The translations under genes and the position numbers were made by a program. Below the pieces are notes generated by a model. It did not search any database and was not told where the DNA came from. It worked only from the letters and a program-made list of their open reading frames with translations. Positions 1 through 8,913 of a DNA stretch of 44,335 nucleotides are shown here, one piece after another. Numbering within the stretch: the first letter of the stretch is position 1; every line of letters begins with the position of its first letter. Source of the stretch: Oligoflexus sp. (GTDB taxonomy: Bacteria > Bdellovibrionota_B > Oligoflexia > Oligoflexales > Oligoflexaceae); the NCBI RefSeq assembly GCF_035712445.1, contig NZ_DASTAT010000130.1, positions 1-44,335 on the forward strand, in the 5' to 3' direction.

Positions 1-261
1 ATAAAGCGGCCCATGATTGGGCGATCCGGGAATGGAAAGAGTGCCGGGAATGCTCTTGATATCAAAGCTTGCGGGATCCACGAAAGCGTGCGGCTGGAAG
101 AGCCATTCGCCATGCAGCGAAACATTGCCCTGGCTCACAAAATCCCAGGTTTGAAGATCCATTTGCCCCTGACGCAGGGACGGCTGCTGACGCGACGGCA
201 ACGTCATCAGCTGACATCCGCTGAGCAAGAGCCAAAGGCCTGCTAAAAACCAAAGGGGCAT
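1..261 (-). CDS. N-terminal part of a lipoprotein resembling 7TMR-DISM sensory domains (partial)
   Basis: The gene starts at the ATG whose complement is at 259-261 and stays open for 87 codons to the left edge, so only the N-terminus is present. A GAGGAGG ribosome site lies just upstream of this ATG. The protein begins with a hydrophobic stretch ending in a lipobox-like LLLSGC (Cys16), so it is probably exported and lipidated. The following region, with W-D-F, G-N-V-S-L-H-G-E-W-L-F and P-G-S-P-N-H-G, recalls the start of the extracellular 'LDGEWEF' domain found in 7TMR-DISM sensor proteins (adenylate cyclases, histidine kinases). That family resemblance is by eye. What follows the sensor domain is outside the window, so the output function is unknown. 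The overlapping plus-strand ORF is a shadow. Confidence 0.6.
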   Translation of the reverse strand, partial: MPLWFLAGLWLLLSGCQLMTLPSRQQPSLRQGQMDLQTWDFVSQGNVSLHGEWLFQPHAFVDPASFDIKSIPGTLSIPGSPNHGPLY

Positions 262-554
262 GGGATCCTCCTCATCTCCTTTCGGTAAGAAACCGCAAAA
301 CGTTGACCTCATTCATGTTCAAGGCTTTTGATTTTTTTCGAAAGACAGCAGGTTTTCCCTCTCAAAAGAAGTGATTTATTCAATGAAACTTAAGTGAACC
401 ATCCGAACGAAAGCGGAAAATCATGTAGCCCTTGTCCCGGCGAATTTTGCTGGTGTTCTTTCGCTTTGTCTTTCAGTTGACCACATGACGAAGCCTGTGT
501 TCTACTCGCGCTGTTTCATCCAGACATTCAAAATTTGTTTTCGGGAGATCGTGT
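262..554. other. intergenic region between divergent genes
   Basis: About 290 bases separate the divergent lipoprotein and hydrolase genes. The stretch is AT-richer around 320-400, as expected for two promoters back to back, but I see no convincing -35/-10 pair, repeat or small gene in it. Confidence 0.5.
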
Positions 555-1679
555 ATGCGTTTGAACACCCGTATGCTTGCGGTGATGGGAATGCTTGTGG
601 GGCCTGCGTTTGGCGTCATGGCCAGTGAGAATTGCGAAGTCAGATCCGGCTGCAATGCAGCGGCCCTTTGCGCAGCTCCAGAGGACACCAGCGCGGCTGG
701 TGCATGGACCGTCGGTGCCCGCACAGTGAATATCAAAGGCCTGACGGTCGAAGTCTGGTATCCGGCAGAGGGCAATGCGTCGCTGGCTGCATTGCCGAAG
801 GAATACGACATGCGCCTCTGGCTTCCGAGCAAGGAGCAGAAAAAAATTCCGGATGACAAGGTTCCCGAGCAGGTATGCGACTGCTATGCGGATCTGCCTT
901 TTGATGCGGAGCATGGCCCTTACCCCGTTGTGCTCTTCGCGCACGGCACCGGCGCCTTCCGCACGCAAACGCTCTCGCTCATGACCCACCTCGCCAGCCG
1001 CGGGTTTGTGGTCCTGGCTGCGGATCATCCTGGCCTTTACCTTGGCGATCTTCTGCAATTTAAATTTGGAGCCAAGGTCACCACCGACCTTCAGACTGTT
1101 TTGAATGCGCTGAAGTCCAATGCCCCGGAACTCAGCTTCCTTCAGAAAAAAGTTGCGCTGAATCACATCGGCCTTATCGGTCACAGCGCAGGTGGTAACG
1201 CCGTATCGAGCCTTTCGGGCCTGGAAGGCGTGGAATTCGTCGTGCCGATGGCGGCGGGTGGAACGCAGAATGGACCCGATCTGAAGGGTTCTCTGATCAT
1301 GGGCGCTTTGAATGATAAAGTCGTGGCCTATAGCCGTCAGCAAAGTGGCTTCGCGCAATCCCCCAGTCCCAAACGTCTGGTTGGAATCGCCAACGCTGGA
1401 CACCTGGCCTTCTCCGATCTTTGCGCGCTGAAAAACAAGGATGGTGAGGATATGGTCGCCGTGGCCCAGAAATATAAGATCGCCAATGCCGGCTTTGCCA
1501 CCGGCCTTTGGGATGGCTGCGCAGACGGACAGCTCGATCCCGCTCAAGCCAAAGTCATCGTGAATTATGCGGTGGCCGCCGGAGCGGAAGAGGTGCTTCA
1601 GTGCGTGGATCGCACCGACTCCTTCAAAAGCCTGAAAGGCCGTTACAAGGACGTGAGCGAGTACAAGGAAGCCCTCTGA
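555..1679 (+). CDS. secreted alpha/beta-hydrolase (PAF-acetylhydrolase/dienelactone hydrolase-like)
   Basis: A 374-residue protein with an N-terminal signal peptide (cleavage probably near VMASEN), so it is likely periplasmic. It has the alpha/beta-hydrolase landmarks in the right order: an oxyanion-hole segment LFAHGTG near residue 130, the nucleophile elbow GHSAGG with Ser211, a candidate acid at Asp254 (ALNDKV) and a candidate His283 in NAGHLAF. The central stretch (YPVVLFAHG, GFVVLAADHPG) is typical of the bacterial PAF-acetylhydrolase/chlorophyllase-like branch, which hydrolyses esters; the substrate cannot be told. Several cysteines (about nine in the mature part, including a CDCY pair) suggest disulphides, consistent with export. 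It is a stand-alone gene ending at a hairpin terminator. Family confident, substrate unknown. Confidence 0.85.
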   Translation: MRLNTRMLAVMGMLVGPAFGVMASENCEVRSGCNAAALCAAPEDTSAAGAWTVGARTVNIKGLTVEVWYPAEGNASLAALPKEYDMRLWLPSKEQKKIPDDKVPEQVCDCYADLPFDAEHGPYPVVLFAHGTGAFRTQTLSLMTHLASRGFVVLAADHPGLYLGDLLQFKFGAKVTTDLQTVLNALKSNAPELSFLQKKVALNHIGLIGHSAGGNAVSSLSGLEGVEFVVPMAAGGTQNGPDLKGSLIMGALNDKVVAYSRQQSGFAQSPSPKRLVGIANAGHLAFSDLCALKNKDGEDMVAVAQKYKIANAGFATGLWDGCADGQLDPAQAKVIVNYAVAAGAEEVLQCVDRTDSFKSLKGRYKDVSEYKEAL

Positions 1680-1711
1680 TTTTCATCCTTTCGATTCTTG
1701 GGAGGGATTCT

Positions 1712-1745
1712 GCACCACGGTTCTGCACCGTGGTGCCTTTTGCCC
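1712..1745 (+). terminator. intrinsic terminator after the hydrolase gene
   Basis: A perfect 10-bp stem (1712-1721 with 1727-1736, 5-base loop) is followed by CTTTTGCCCTTTATT. It lies between convergent genes and probably serves the plus-strand hydrolase. Confidence 0.75.
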
Positions 1746-1746
1746 T

Positions 1747-2157
1747 TTATTTGCCTTCGAAATTGATCATCCATTTGATCCCGAAACGATCCGTCACCGA
1801 CCCAAATCGTTTCGCCCAGAATGTTTCTTCAAGCGGCATATCCACGCTCCCGCCATCACCCAAGGCCTTGAAGAGGCGTTCGGCATCGGCCACGGTGTCG
1901 ACACTGAGCGTGAGCTGAACCGACGATCCAAACACAATCGGCTGCCCCTGACCCATGCTGTCGGACGCCATGATCATGAGGCTGCCTTGGGTCAGCGCCC
2001 CATGCATGACGTAGTGACCAAGACCAGGAGGAAACTCACCACCTGGGATGTCTGCATAGGTCATCACCTGCAGGTCCCCACCGATGTGCTTATGATAGAA
2101 GGTCATGGCCTCGCGGCAGTTGCCATTAAAAAAGAGATAGGGATGAACTTGAATCAT
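1747..2157 (-). CDS. PhnB-like VOC (glyoxalase/bleomycin-resistance superfamily) protein
   Basis: A 136-residue, complete, single-domain protein. The N-terminal IQVHPYLFFNGNCREAMTFY, the central YADIPGG...HGALTQGSLMIMASD and the C-terminal FWAKRFGSVTDRFGIKWMINFEG are the standard landmarks of PhnB/DUF-type VOC proteins such as E. coli YjdN. Despite the name these are not part of C-P lyase; they form a beta-alpha-beta dimer whose substrate is generally unknown. Length and motifs match the family closely. It is convergent with the hydrolase upstream and divergent from the PAS kinase, so it is probably transcribed alone. Cytoplasmic. Function beyond the fold is not established. Confidence 0.88.
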   Translation of the reverse strand: MIQVHPYLFFNGNCREAMTFYHKHIGGDLQVMTYADIPGGEFPPGLGHYVMHGALTQGSLMIMASDSMGQGQPIVFGSSVQLTLSVDTVADAERLFKALGDGGSVDMPLEETFWAKRFGSVTDRFGIKWMINFEGK

Positions 2158-2353
2158 GAATGGGCTCCTTATTCATTGTCCGACCTTAGTCGATCAGGGC
2201 CGGGCCTTTTCGACAAAAATTTTTAGAGTTTATTTCACTGTCTTTTCAGGGACTTGAAATCTTACCGACCCGGCATTTTCTGCCTCTTGGGGACTTTCGA
2301 GCCGCACCGATAGGTCTATCGCAGATGATTCCAAATATCAGCGGAGTTGGGGC

Positions 2354-3487
2354 ATGGCCAAGAAAGATGAAAAGGTTCCGGATACCCTTGAGTTCGTCGA
2401 AGGACTCAAGCGACGTTGGATGGCGACGGTCGATGCCATCGTGGATCCGCTTATGCTGATCGACAAGGAATTCAATATCATTCAGGCCAACCGGGCCATG
2501 GCCTCCTTGTCCAACCGCGATATCAAGCAGGTCATCGGCAAAAAATGCTATCAGATGTTTGCCGGTCGCAGCTCGCCCTGCCCCGGTTGCCAGATGATTG
2601 AAAGCATTGATACGCAAAAGCCTCTGACCTTCGATCTGAAGCAGGTCTATCCGGGCCGCATCTACGAAGTCGCCTCGCAGCCCATCTTCACCCACCAGGG
2701 TGATCTGGAAGGCGCCCTGCATATCTATCGCGATCGCACGCTGGCCAAGCAGCTGCAGAATCAGCTGATTCAGCATGAAAAGCTGGCTTCCATCGGACTT
2801 CTGGCAGGCGGCATCGCCCACGAGATCAATAACCCCCTGGCTGGAATCCTGCTCTTCGCCCAGATGCTGATGCGGACGATGGATAAGGAAAGTCCGCATT
2901 ATCAGGATGTCGTGGAAATCGAATCGGCGGCCAAACGCTGCAAGACCATCGTGGAAAGCCTGCTCGATTTCGCCCGCAAGCAGCCGGCCATCGAAGACAA
3001 GAAGAATGAAGGGGTCGTCGATCTTCAGGATGCCTTGGAATCCGCCCTCCGTTTCTCGACCGTCGGCGGTGCGGCCGATCGCATTGAAATCCAGGAGGAC
3101 TGGGGTCCGCATCGGGCCACGACGCGCGGCAATCGCAACAAGATCATCCAGGTTTTCCTGAATCTCATTCAAAACGCGATCCAGGCCATGCCGAACGGTG
3201 GGAAACTGAAACTCCGCACAGGACTTTTGGATGATGATCGCGGAAACTGGGCCGTGGCGGAAGTCATCGACTCGGGTATTGGCATTCCCCAGGAGCACCT
3301 GAAAAAAATCTTTGATCCCTTTTTTACCAGCAAGGGGGAAGGCCAGGGCACAGGCCTCGGTCTTTCCATCTGCCATGGCATCATCCATGATCTGCATGGC
3401 ATCATCGAAGTGGAAAGCAAACTGAATCAGGGCAGCACCTTTAGGGTTCTGGTGCCACGCCCCAACGCACTTGAACAGGCTGGGTGA
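2354..3487 (+). CDS. cytoplasmic PAS-domain sensor histidine kinase
   Basis: A 377-residue kinase without membrane segments. Residues about 20-135 form a PAS domain (DAIVDPLMLIDKEFNIIQAN, then VIGKKCYQMF) that carries a CPGC motif after the F-alpha region, a pattern of PAS domains that may bind a metal or sense redox. Then come the dimerisation/phosphoacceptor helix with GIAHEINNPLAG (phosphoacceptor His156), the N-box IQVFLNLIQNAIQAM, the G1 box DSGIGIP, the F-box DPFFTSK and G2 GTGLGLS. This is the NtrB/ZraS-like class with no attached receiver. The next gene begins 3 bases after its stop, so the 831-residue membrane protein is almost certainly co-transcribed and may be its partner. No response regulator is adjacent; the nearest is about 8 kb away. 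Confidence 0.92.
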   Translation: MAKKDEKVPDTLEFVEGLKRRWMATVDAIVDPLMLIDKEFNIIQANRAMASLSNRDIKQVIGKKCYQMFAGRSSPCPGCQMIESIDTQKPLTFDLKQVYPGRIYEVASQPIFTHQGDLEGALHIYRDRTLAKQLQNQLIQHEKLASIGLLAGGIAHEINNPLAGILLFAQMLMRTMDKESPHYQDVVEIESAAKRCKTIVESLLDFARKQPAIEDKKNEGVVDLQDALESALRFSTVGGAADRIEIQEDWGPHRATTRGNRNKIIQVFLNLIQNAIQAMPNGGKLKLRTGLLDDDRGNWAVAEVIDSGIGIPQEHLKKIFDPFFTSKGEGQGTGLGLSICHGIIHDLHGIIEVESKLNQGSTFRVLVPRPNALEQAG

Positions 3488-3490
3488 AAC

Positions 3491-5986
3491 GTGGAGCATC
3501 TGCCGCGCAGCAAAGTATCACCGGAACGCTTTACAACCCATGCCGCCCTTGGGTGCGCAGCGGCTTTGAGCGCGGGCATGATGCTGATCGGCTATAAACC
3601 GGGCAACTCCCATCCCTTTCCTGTGATCTTTCCCCTGCTGCTCGGCATCTCGGGTTTCGGTGCATTGACGGGTTTTTTCATCAGCCTCTTCATCGTCCTG
3701 CGCGAGGCTCGCAGTAATCTTATGAGTTTCCTGCAGCTCGCCATCTTCGGCAGTGCGGGCCTTCTTTTCATGCTGCAGTTTATTTTCATGCAGCTGAACC
3801 TGACAGCGGGCGTCACCTATGCCCTCTATGCTTTGCTTCTGCTCACGCTGGCTTTGATCCTGAATGAAAAGATGGCGAGGCTGCTCGGCAGTTCCTATGT
3901 TGAACGCACAAGCCTGGCCCTGGTCATCGGTCTTTTGAATCTTGGTTTTGTCACCTGGGATCTGCGTCTTCTGCAGTTTCAAGGCATCGAAGAGCCCTCT
4001 TTGACCTGCGTGCGGAATATCTATGCCTGCCTTCTCCTTCAGCCGCTCATGATCCTCGGCATCCGTCGCCTGACCGCGCGGCAGGCTGGAACGCGAGGCT
4101 CGCGTCGCCGTCTGAAGTCTTCATTCCGCCGTCATCCCGATCGTTTTCATTTCTACGTCGCGCACTGGATCAGCTGCGCTTTGGCCGCAGGCTTCAGTCA
4201 ATGGCTTTTGAGCCAACACGCCCCGGATCATCCCACTGCGCCCTGGCTCGGTTCCAAAATCGTCTGGGGCACCATTACCCTGGCCTGGATTCCTGCTCTT
4301 TGGCAGCAGCTGAAACACTGGCAGCAGGCCCAGATCCTGCCCAGAAACATTCGCAGCCCCTGGCAGTCGGGTGGCGGACGCGCCGAACAATTTCTAAGGC
4401 AGCATCATCTGCCGCGCGCCGCCCAGGAAACATGGCTCGGACTCCGCACAGCCATCATCATGATCGATCATGATCCGCATGAAGACTGCCGCGTGCATCT
4501 GCCTGCCCTTCTTTATCGAGCCAGGCAAATGCAGTGCGAACAGATCATGTCCCGGATTTTCTCCGAGCAGATTCTGAGCACGCAGACGCAGGGCTCCCAG
4601 ATCCTGGTGTCAATGGATCCCGAGCACAGCATCATGAGCTGCACCGAATCCCTTTTGATCCTGACCGTACTTTATCTGGATGGCCTGCCGCTTGTGGAAA
4701 AACGCCTGAAGCAGCTCGTCCGCCTGCTGCCGCTCTTGGATCCCGACCTCGCCCGCGTGCTATCGGAACACAAGGTCGAGCAGCTCTTCAGCCGTCTGCA
4801 GGGTTTCTTTCATCTCGATTACAACTGGATCGATCAGTCGATGCGCAGCGGGGATGATGAGGCCAGCTTTGATGTGCGTCTTGAAAATTTGAATCCCCGC
4901 GAAAGGCAGCGGGTTTTGACCCAGCTGAGTTCCGCGCAGTGGCTCGGCAACTTCATCTGGATCAGCGAATCCGCACGCGATCGCCTGAAAACCGAATCTC
5001 CTTTTCTGGCCTCGACCATCGAACGCTGGCCCATCCAGCTGGAACAGGTGCATGGCAAATCCATGGAAACAGCCATTTTCCTGATCAAATTTGAAAACCT
5101 GATTCCGCGTCTGCAGCGTTATCATGCTCTGGATGAAATCCGCAGCCGCCTGGCGCCTCTGCCCCTGCCGCCTCTATCGCAGCGGGTCTGCGAGGATATC
5201 GAAGCCAGCCTCGGTCGGGATCCCGATCATATCGATCTGCAGCAGCATCTGAAGACCATGAGCGATCACGACTGGCAAGGCTTCCGGGCCAAGGATATGG
5301 CGCTTGATATCCTTCTGAAGATGGTGGCCCGTGCCGATCTTTTGGAGCGCAATGTCCGCATGCATAAAGAGGACTGGCAAACCTTCCGCCGTGATACGCG
5401 GGAGCTGGTCCAGAAGATTGGTTATCCCAGCCAGGAATTGCATAAGGCGCATCTCAGCAAATTGGAATTGCGTCAGCTGCATGAGCTGCAGCGCATCTGC
5501 CTGGAACCCGATCATCCCCGCTGCCGCGAAGCCTGGCTGCTGCTGGCGAGTTTGCCGACCCGCACCCTGAGTATGGATGCGGTGGGTCAGCTGATGCAAA
5601 CGATTGCCGCCGCCTGTCGCGCTCCGGCGCTCCGCAGTCACGAAATTATTCTGCATAAGGCGGTCGAAGCCTTCTTCCACCTTGCCAGGGCCCTGCCCTT
5701 GAATCGGGATGGTGATGTGAGTCGAGTCTTTGAAATTCTCGCCCGCACTCTGATTGAAGTGGAGGCGGATCAGGAACTCCTGCTCGCCTTCATGGATGGC
5801 AAGCTTGCGATGGATCAGCAGCGTGGTACCGAAATCACGGTCTCAGGACCTGTGCTCCTGCAGTGGAAGGAAGCGGTCGAAAACATCCTGCAGGAACCCG
5901 ATCTGCCGATCAGCATTCAGGCCGCCATTGATCTGCGCTGGAGGAGCTTCTCCAATTCCAACGATCCCCTGCATCGCGCGTCATGA
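3491..5986 (+). CDS. large polytopic membrane protein of unknown function, coupled to the PAS kinase
   Basis: An 831-residue protein starting at a GTG three bases after the kinase stop codon. The first about 270 residues hold some seven or eight hydrophobic segments (for example FPLLLGISGFGALTGFFISL and YALYALLLLTLALIL), so the protein is anchored in the inner membrane. The remaining about 550 residues are soluble, leucine-, arginine- and glutamate-rich and mostly helical in appearance; I recognise no domain in them. There is no catalytic motif, no nucleotide-binding loop and no signal peptide. Because it is translationally linked to a histidine kinase, it may be a sensory or scaffolding partner, but that is inference from position. 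It ends one base before the stop codon of the convergent kinase gene. Confidence 0.8.
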   Translation: MEHLPRSKVSPERFTTHAALGCAAALSAGMMLIGYKPGNSHPFPVIFPLLLGISGFGALTGFFISLFIVLREARSNLMSFLQLAIFGSAGLLFMLQFIFMQLNLTAGVTYALYALLLLTLALILNEKMARLLGSSYVERTSLALVIGLLNLGFVTWDLRLLQFQGIEEPSLTCVRNIYACLLLQPLMILGIRRLTARQAGTRGSRRRLKSSFRRHPDRFHFYVAHWISCALAAGFSQWLLSQHAPDHPTAPWLGSKIVWGTITLAWIPALWQQLKHWQQAQILPRNIRSPWQSGGGRAEQFLRQHHLPRAAQETWLGLRTAIIMIDHDPHEDCRVHLPALLYRARQMQCEQIMSRIFSEQILSTQTQGSQILVSMDPEHSIMSCTESLLILTVLYLDGLPLVEKRLKQLVRLLPLLDPDLARVLSEHKVEQLFSRLQGFFHLDYNWIDQSMRSGDDEASFDVRLENLNPRERQRVLTQLSSAQWLGNFIWISESARDRLKTESPFLASTIERWPIQLEQVHGKSMETAIFLIKFENLIPRLQRYHALDEIRSRLAPLPLPPLSQRVCEDIEASLGRDPDHIDLQQHLKTMSDHDWQGFRAKDMALDILLKMVARADLLERNVRMHKEDWQTFRRDTRELVQKIGYPSQELHKAHLSKLELRQLHELQRICLEPDHPRCREAWLLLASLPTRTLSMDAVGQLMQTIAAACRAPALRSHEIILHKAVEAFFHLARALPLNRDGDVSRVFEILARTLIEVEADQELLLAFMDGKLAMDQQRGTEITVSGPVLLQWKEAVENILQEPDLPISIQAAIDLRWRSFSNSNDPLHRAS

Positions 5987-5987
5987 T

Positions 5988-7316
5988 TCAGGCCTGCAGG
6001 GGCGTGGATGCGGCTTCAAGCAGCGGCAGACGCAGAACAAAACGTCCTCCTGGCCCCCGCTCACAGCTCAGATCGCCCCCATACTGCTGAGCAATGCAGC
6101 GGGCGCTGTAAAGGCTTAATCCAAGACCCGCCCCCACTTCCTTCGTGGTAAAAAACGGCGTAAAAATGGAACGCAGCTCGTCATCCGACACACCGGGTCC
6201 ATTGTCTTCAATCCTGACCATGAAACAGGACCCATCGCCCATCAGACTCAGAATGATATGCGGACGGTCCCGATTGACCAAGGCCTCCAAGGCATTGCGG
6301 ATCAGACTGTCTACGACTTCCAACACGCTTTGCCTATGGCAGAGGACGCGGTCGCCGGGCTTGACGTTCTTGCGAATCAAAAGAGTGATCCCTTGTCCCT
6401 GGAGCACCCGACTGCAGCGTTGACCGATCAGTTGGGCCATATCCGTGACGAGGCAGGGTTCCGGCTGTTCGACCGGGATCAGGCTTGAGGCCAGGAGCCT
6501 CTGCAGTATCTGATGAATGCGTTGAATCGCATCATAACCGCGGCGAATCCTTTGCTGGACTGGCGGCTCGCGGAATTTTTCGTAATGGCTCTCCAGGTTT
6601 TCAAGGGTCAGCTGGACTATGGCGAGGGGATTATTGATCTCATGCGCAGCCCCTGCAGCCAGCCGTCCGATCGCTGCGAATTTTTCATCGCGGGCTTTCA
6701 GGCGATTGAGCCGCAAAGCCCGACGAAAGCCCGCATGGGTTTGCCAGAACACCAGCAGCGAGGGGGCGATCACACCTATGAAGGCTCCGGTCGCAAACAT
6801 AAGCGTGGCAAAAGGTTCAACCTCCGCCGGCAGCGGCTGATAGCCCGTGGGGAAAACAGTGAACTCAATGCCTATAAAAAGAACAAAGGCTCCCAGTGTA
6901 CTGGCGACGATCCAACGCCATTCCTGGGAACGAAAAAGCAGAAAAGGCAGAAGAGCGAGGTCGAGGCAATAGAGGGAAAGCTGCGTCGCATGCCCAAACA
7001 GAAAAACCCCAAAGGCAACACTGGCAAGCGTGAGTGCGACATACAGGATTCGAGCCAGAAGGAAGCAGCGCTGCCGCGCGAAGAGATGAATGATGAAAAA
7101 AAGACCGAGAAAGGGCAGGGTCGCAGAGAGAACTCGTTCGTAGTATCCAAAGACGATGAGGATCAGACCAAAGGCCAGAGTCAAAGTGCTCGACAGAATG
7201 AGCGCGCTATTGAAAACCAAAAGCTGCAGGCGCAGACCTCGCTCCGGCAAACGCTGCGCACCGAGAGCGAGAATGGACTCCAGGGTCAACTTGAGACCCG
7301 TACTGGAATGTTTCAA
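5988..7316 (-). CDS. membrane-bound sensor histidine kinase
   Basis: A 442-residue kinase. The start is a TTG at 7314-7316 with GGAGAGG about 8 bases upstream; no in-frame ATG fits better. Residues about 30-195 contain five or six transmembrane helices with short loops, so sensing is within or at the membrane. The cytoplasmic part has the phosphoacceptor motif AAGAAHEINNPLAI (His225), the N-box VVDSLIRNALEAL, the G1 box EDNGPGV, the F-box FTPFFTTK and the G2 box GAGLGLS. It is tail-to-tail with the 831-residue membrane protein gene, their stops being one base apart. No receiver domain is fused. It may be transcribed together with the protease genes upstream on the same strand, but 130 bases separate them. 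Confidence 0.9.
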   Translation of the reverse strand: MKHSSTGLKLTLESILALGAQRLPERGLRLQLLVFNSALILSSTLTLAFGLILIVFGYYERVLSATLPFLGLFFIIHLFARQRCFLLARILYVALTLASVAFGVFLFGHATQLSLYCLDLALLPFLLFRSQEWRWIVASTLGAFVLFIGIEFTVFPTGYQPLPAEVEPFATLMFATGAFIGVIAPSLLVFWQTHAGFRRALRLNRLKARDEKFAAIGRLAAGAAHEINNPLAIVQLTLENLESHYEKFREPPVQQRIRRGYDAIQRIHQILQRLLASSLIPVEQPEPCLVTDMAQLIGQRCSRVLQGQGITLLIRKNVKPGDRVLCHRQSVLEVVDSLIRNALEALVNRDRPHIILSLMGDGSCFMVRIEDNGPGVSDDELRSIFTPFFTTKEVGAGLGLSLYSARCIAQQYGGDLSCERGPGGRFVLRLPLLEAASTPLQA

Positions 7317-7449
7317 AGGCGCATCCTCTCCGTTCCAGGCATAAGGCCCGATTCCCGCCCATACTAACGGGAAAGAACGGGAATGAACAGGTGAGGATGG
7401 CGTCTTAAGAAAACTTAGTCAATCCCTGGAGCACTTGCGGATCTCCTCA

Positions 7450-8913
7450 TCAGGGCTTCCGCGTCGGCTCCCAAAAGCGGGCTGTATCCGGTATCCCATA
7501 ACGCTTCCGAATGGTTTTGTGAACGTGATCGAGTCCCTGATAGGAAAGGATCACTTCCTCGTGCCCCGGTTCGACAATTATGTGGGCATAGCCTCGCTTC
7601 TGATACCCGGCGTCATTCAATGCGACTTCCAGGTCATTGATATTCTGGATAGCGCGTCCATTCACTTCGGTGACGAACACATCCTCCATATCGTGATAGC
7701 CCTTGTTGTACTCGATCGGCAGAACCCTTTGCAGCACCACGGCGCGGGCTTTGCCGTCGGCGCTCGGGTTTTTGTGGAATTCCGCTTCAAAAAGATAAGG
7801 CAGGGGCGCGCGACGTTTCCACTGCGATCCCCAACTTTGCATAAGACCTGCAGAGAGTTCCTGAAACAAAAACCCACCAAAAATAGTATAAACCGGCTGC
7901 GACAGCGCGGGCGGAGGGATGCGTTCATGCGAGGGATCATAAGCGGGCAGCACCTTGTCCACCTTGATCGTCTCGCCTCCGCGCAGAAGCGTCAGACGCA
8001 CACGATCTCCGGCTGCTATCTCGGCCAGCTGGCTCATGAAGGAAATGCGGCCCCAGCGTGGATGCTCATAGGACCCGCGCGCAGAAACGCGCACGCCGTG
8101 AAACTCAAGCAGGACATCGCCTACCTGCACGCTATCGACAAAGGGAGAATCCGCGTGCACCGATTTGATCCATACGCCATCGCTCACCGCACTGGCTTTG
8201 GCATATTCGCGCAAATAAGGCGAAAGCATCGAGCTGACCTGAAATCCCGGGTCCACGAAACCGCGATAGGGCGGTTTGCGCCAGCCTTCCAGAAAACGTT
8301 TCAGAAGCCGGCTCGGCAGGGCATAGACGGAACTCGCCGCCTGGCCGATGGCGACCCCGACCAATTTTTCATCACGCACGATCGGCTCGAACCATCCATA
8401 TCCAGCCCGTCGCAGTTCAAAGACATACTGCGGCAAAGGATATTCGACGAGGTAGACCGGGCGAACCTCGACCTCGCGCAGTTTGATGGCATTGTTGACC
8501 AGAGTCTCCCCTTCCAGCGCCTGATAGAGATTGACATTATCCCCAAGGCTCAGGTCGGGTCCCAGCGGCAGCGCTTCGAGGGCCTGCGGGGCGGCATCTT
8601 CAAACCGCAGGATCGCAAGATTCGCAACATCGTCGACAAATTCAATGCGCAAGGGATAGCGCCGCGGATCACCCAGTTTTTCGGCTTCAAGATGTCGCGC
8701 TTCCTTCACGGCGAAGGCTGCTGTCAAAAGCGTTCGCTCATCCAGCACCAAACCCATATGAACCATGCGTTCATTCTGTTTCGCCGTCCAGGGCGCATCG
8801 TAGTCCGACCTTTGCACGACCGAGTGCACACGCAGGACGCTGTTTTCCAGACTTTTGGCAAAAGCCGGCAGGCTGAACCAGCATAGGATAAAACTCAAAC
8901 AGAGTGCTTTCAT
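7450..8913 (-). CDS. catalytically dead DegP/HtrA-like paralogue (pseudoprotease) with PDZ-like domains
   Basis: A 487-residue exported protein (signal peptide MKALCLSFILCWFSLPAFA). I place the start at the ATG 8911-8913, which overlaps the previous stop as ATGA and has GGGGAGCGG upstream; a TTG 15 bases earlier is less likely. It parallels the neighbouring active protease along its whole length: trypsin-like domain about 20-195, a PDZ-like domain about 240-325 (VQVGDVLLEFHGVRV) and a second PDZ-like domain at the C-terminus (DVFVTEVNGRAIQNINDLE). All three catalytic positions are changed by eye alignment: the His of TNAHVV is Phe67 (TAAFAV), the Asp of DLALL is Asn98 (NLAILRF), and GNSGGP is replaced by GYGWFEP around residue 173. 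It may act as a chaperone, adaptor or regulator of its sibling; that role is inferred. Confidence 0.85.
   Translation of the reverse strand: MKALCLSFILCWFSLPAFAKSLENSVLRVHSVVQRSDYDAPWTAKQNERMVHMGLVLDERTLLTAAFAVKEARHLEAEKLGDPRRYPLRIEFVDDVANLAILRFEDAAPQALEALPLGPDLSLGDNVNLYQALEGETLVNNAIKLREVEVRPVYLVEYPLPQYVFELRRAGYGWFEPIVRDEKLVGVAIGQAASSVYALPSRLLKRFLEGWRKPPYRGFVDPGFQVSSMLSPYLREYAKASAVSDGVWIKSVHADSPFVDSVQVGDVLLEFHGVRVSARGSYEHPRWGRISFMSQLAEIAAGDRVRLTLLRGGETIKVDKVLPAYDPSHERIPPPALSQPVYTIFGGFLFQELSAGLMQSWGSQWKRRAPLPYLFEAEFHKNPSADGKARAVVLQRVLPIEYNKGYHDMEDVFVTEVNGRAIQNINDLEVALNDAGYQKRGYAHIIVEPGHEEVILSYQGLDHVHKTIRKRYGIPDTARFWEPTRKP

Noticed and set aside
7435..8886. A 483-codon plus-strand ORF
   Set aside because: It mirrors the pseudoprotease gene, whose signal peptide, PDZ domains and coupled start are convincing.
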